A program made the position numbers and the translations under genes. A stretch of 64,000 bases of DNA, taken from Chrysaora quinquecirrha (taxonomy: Eukaryota > Cnidaria > Scyphozoa > Semaeostomeae > Pelagiidae). Location: contig JACTAT010000014.1 of assembly GCA_014526335.1 (NCBI GenBank), forward strand, positions 4,668,840 to 4,732,839, read 5' to 3'. Each line of letters begins with the position of its first letter. Position 1 is the stretch's first letter. Positions 63,001 through 64,000 of this stretch are shown here, piece after piece. The notes under the pieces are model-generated. The model did not search any database, was not told the DNA's origin, and saw only the letters and a program-made list of their open reading frames with translations.

Positions 63001-63908
63001 AGATTGGTTCCAAATTCTTTGTTCTTATTTAGGAGAATTTTTGAATTTTTAGATTGGAAAACACACGGAATATCAACAATTAGAAGTGATCTTCCTGCTC
63101 CTCGAATAAGAAGAATTGGCGACTCAAGGGTAAGATCTGAAGATCATTTTTAGACAAGGATTTTCAAGTTGTTTTACAAAGACAAATAATAAGCTTCTTC
63201 ATGATAATCTTCGTTTCTGTATTTCTATAATAATACAATTTCATATTTCTGACTTCCTGATTGCTAGCCCATGTCTGTCTCAGACCATCGCCTCGCAAGG
63301 ACATCCGTCTGGAAAGGACCCTCACCTCTTAGGAATTGTGCATTGCAGTTGTTAAGAAAATTCATTCCACGTTTTTCCTGCACTTCTGGCCCCAGATGTG
63401 TAAATTTCTATAGGTTCTTTACCTCTGTACTTGTCAAGGTCCCTTTCCTCGACCTTATACAAGTTTCCGAATTCTGCTCAACATTAACTTGAGGTTAAAC
63501 TTTAACTTAACCTGAAACTCATCTAAGTTTATTTGCTCTGATAGTTGATAACTTCCCCATAGACCTATCATACATACATGTACCGTTTGCTTAACCATGA
63601 CTTATTTAGGGGGTTATGGAAATTTCTCTTAACTGCATTCACTATAAGGCCTCCCTATAGCTGTTTATATTAGAGTGAATATTATGAAATTATTTTTGCT
63701 TTTGTAGAATTACGGTGATGAATCAGATGCTTATGGCCTGACTAATCCATCTGTCTACTCCAACCATGGCGTTTATGAAAGAGATTTCTTCCAGCCTCGT
63801 GATCAAAACGACATTCGAAGGATCTTTGATAGTGTTGGATATGGTATGACCAATGACATGTTTCAGCAATTATGGGATACAGCGAGAGAAAGATCTCAGA
63901 ATGGGAAG
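57100..63908 (+). CDS. EFHB: EF-hand domain-containing family member B (CFAP21), 3' end beyond window
   Basis: Microtubule inner protein of motile cilia, bound inside axonemal doublets. Coding exons: 57100-57150, 57506-57565, 58281-58424, 58870-58969, 59624-59815, 60654-60783, 61294-61606, 62315-62672, 63053-63129, 63708-63908. All have GT-AG borders and consistent phase, giving 542 codons so far. Family signatures: QGKFTDRNPDV at residues 5-15, YSDPDIASLLSHGVNTK, YLSKQKAPLGKSHDQ, GETYDRKYNWSKV, SKRVDDFRERTQPQVGKVHD, YGAGDLIHNRMPGHYLRGK and RSDLPAPRIRRIGD. Two canonical EF-hand loops are present: DKDGSGLVDIVE (about residues 329-340) and DVNNDGQIDYNE (about 365-376). Human EFHB is about 830 residues with a long extra N-terminus; this start gives a shorter protein, and further 5' exons are possible. 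The last exon lies to the right of the window. Confidence 0.95.
57790..57974 (-). repeat. tRNA-derived SINE copy in EFHB intron 2
   Basis: Minus-strand copy with four GGTGAA units as the inverted tail, then GAAATGGTGTTTTAGCCCCA, GGTTAACTAATC and CCTGGCTGTGATGCTACC as in the copies at 19083 and 19883. Confidence 0.75.
58095..58163. mobile_element. Palindromic MITE fragment, EFHB intron 2
   Basis: Contains TGGCCAAACAGT and AAAGCAAATCTCAAATGTTT, internal blocks of the 28090 family. The outer ends are missing. Confidence 0.5.
59833..60330 (+). repeat. Minisatellite of about 90-bp period in EFHB intron 5
   Basis: Six diverged units, each with GTAACTTGTGTTTTCGGTGT, GACTTGTGTTAC, TGGTAGGTGTATTGTA and GCTAATACTT blocks, starting about 18 nt after the exon 5 donor. 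The open frames across it come from the repeat. Confidence 0.85.
61610..61915. repeat. (TTTATG)n-like low-complexity tract in EFHB intron 7
   Basis: T-rich imperfect repeat of GTTTATGTTTATG and CTTATG words, starting immediately after the exon 7 donor. Confidence 0.7.
61971..62279. mobile_element. Palindromic MITE in EFHB intron 7
   Basis: Left GCCCTGCTCAAATGAGCCAA, right inverse TTGGCCATTTGTTCAGGGCC. Inner TCAAACATTTGAAATTTCTT and GTCAAACATT blocks place it in the 28090 family, with diverged termini. Confidence 0.65.
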
Positions 63909-64000
63909 GTGAGTACAATAATTTATGTACGCTAACGACAACCTCCCCCATTTTACAATATTCGGTAGACTTAGATAAGACTCAAATGTACAGTGGGATT

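Overview
This is an intron-rich animal nuclear genome segment of roughly 36-38% GC (estimated by eye). All recognisable genes are on the + strand: the tail of ribosomal protein S29 (one exon at 543-642), a complete 21-exon importin subunit beta-1 gene (KPNB1, 10794-29133), a two-exon Kruppel-like factor of the KLF6/7 type (51416-52689), and the first ten coding exons of the ciliary EF-hand protein EFHB/CFAP21 (57100-63908), which runs off the right edge. EFHB implies a metazoan with motile cilia. Single-copy animal orthologues with many introns, plus a transposon whose ends begin GGGCCTGTTTACATGGA (remembered from sea anemone and coral sequence), suggest a cnidarian, probably an anthozoan. That placement is inference.

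Layout. 1-10.6 kb: RPS29 exon, small transposons, a tandem duplication around 2.3-2.95 kb and a long AT-rich stretch with nothing recognisable (7.5-10.25 kb). 10.6-29.1 kb: KPNB1. Its 20 introns carry at least five small inverted-repeat transposon families, three copies of a tRNA-derived SINE, a Penelope-like retroelement relic and a minisatellite. 29.1-51.1 kb: about 22 kb without a convincing gene. It holds a second copy of the end of the last KPNB1 exon, two opposed (GAT)n/(ATC)n arrays, a 1.46-kb element with AAAACCCG arrays, several direct repeats, and a dispersed array of five copies of a short reverse-transcriptase motif. 51.1-53.7 kb: KLF6/7-like gene with a CCAAT-rich upstream region and a reading-frame break between activation domain and zinc fingers. 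54.4-55.6 kb: hAT transposon relic and a possible exon open on both strands. 56.9-64 kb: EFHB, preceded by an X-box-like RFX site, with a 90-bp-period minisatellite in intron 5.

The genes do not form a pathway: translation (RPS29), nuclear import (KPNB1), transcription control (KLF) and axonemal structure (EFHB). The most striking non-genic signals are the repeated RT motif, the KLF frame break, the duplicated KPNB1 exon end, the opposed microsatellites and the AAAACCCG element. Exon borders were placed by hand from splice consensus, reading phase and protein-family resemblance; no transcript evidence was available.
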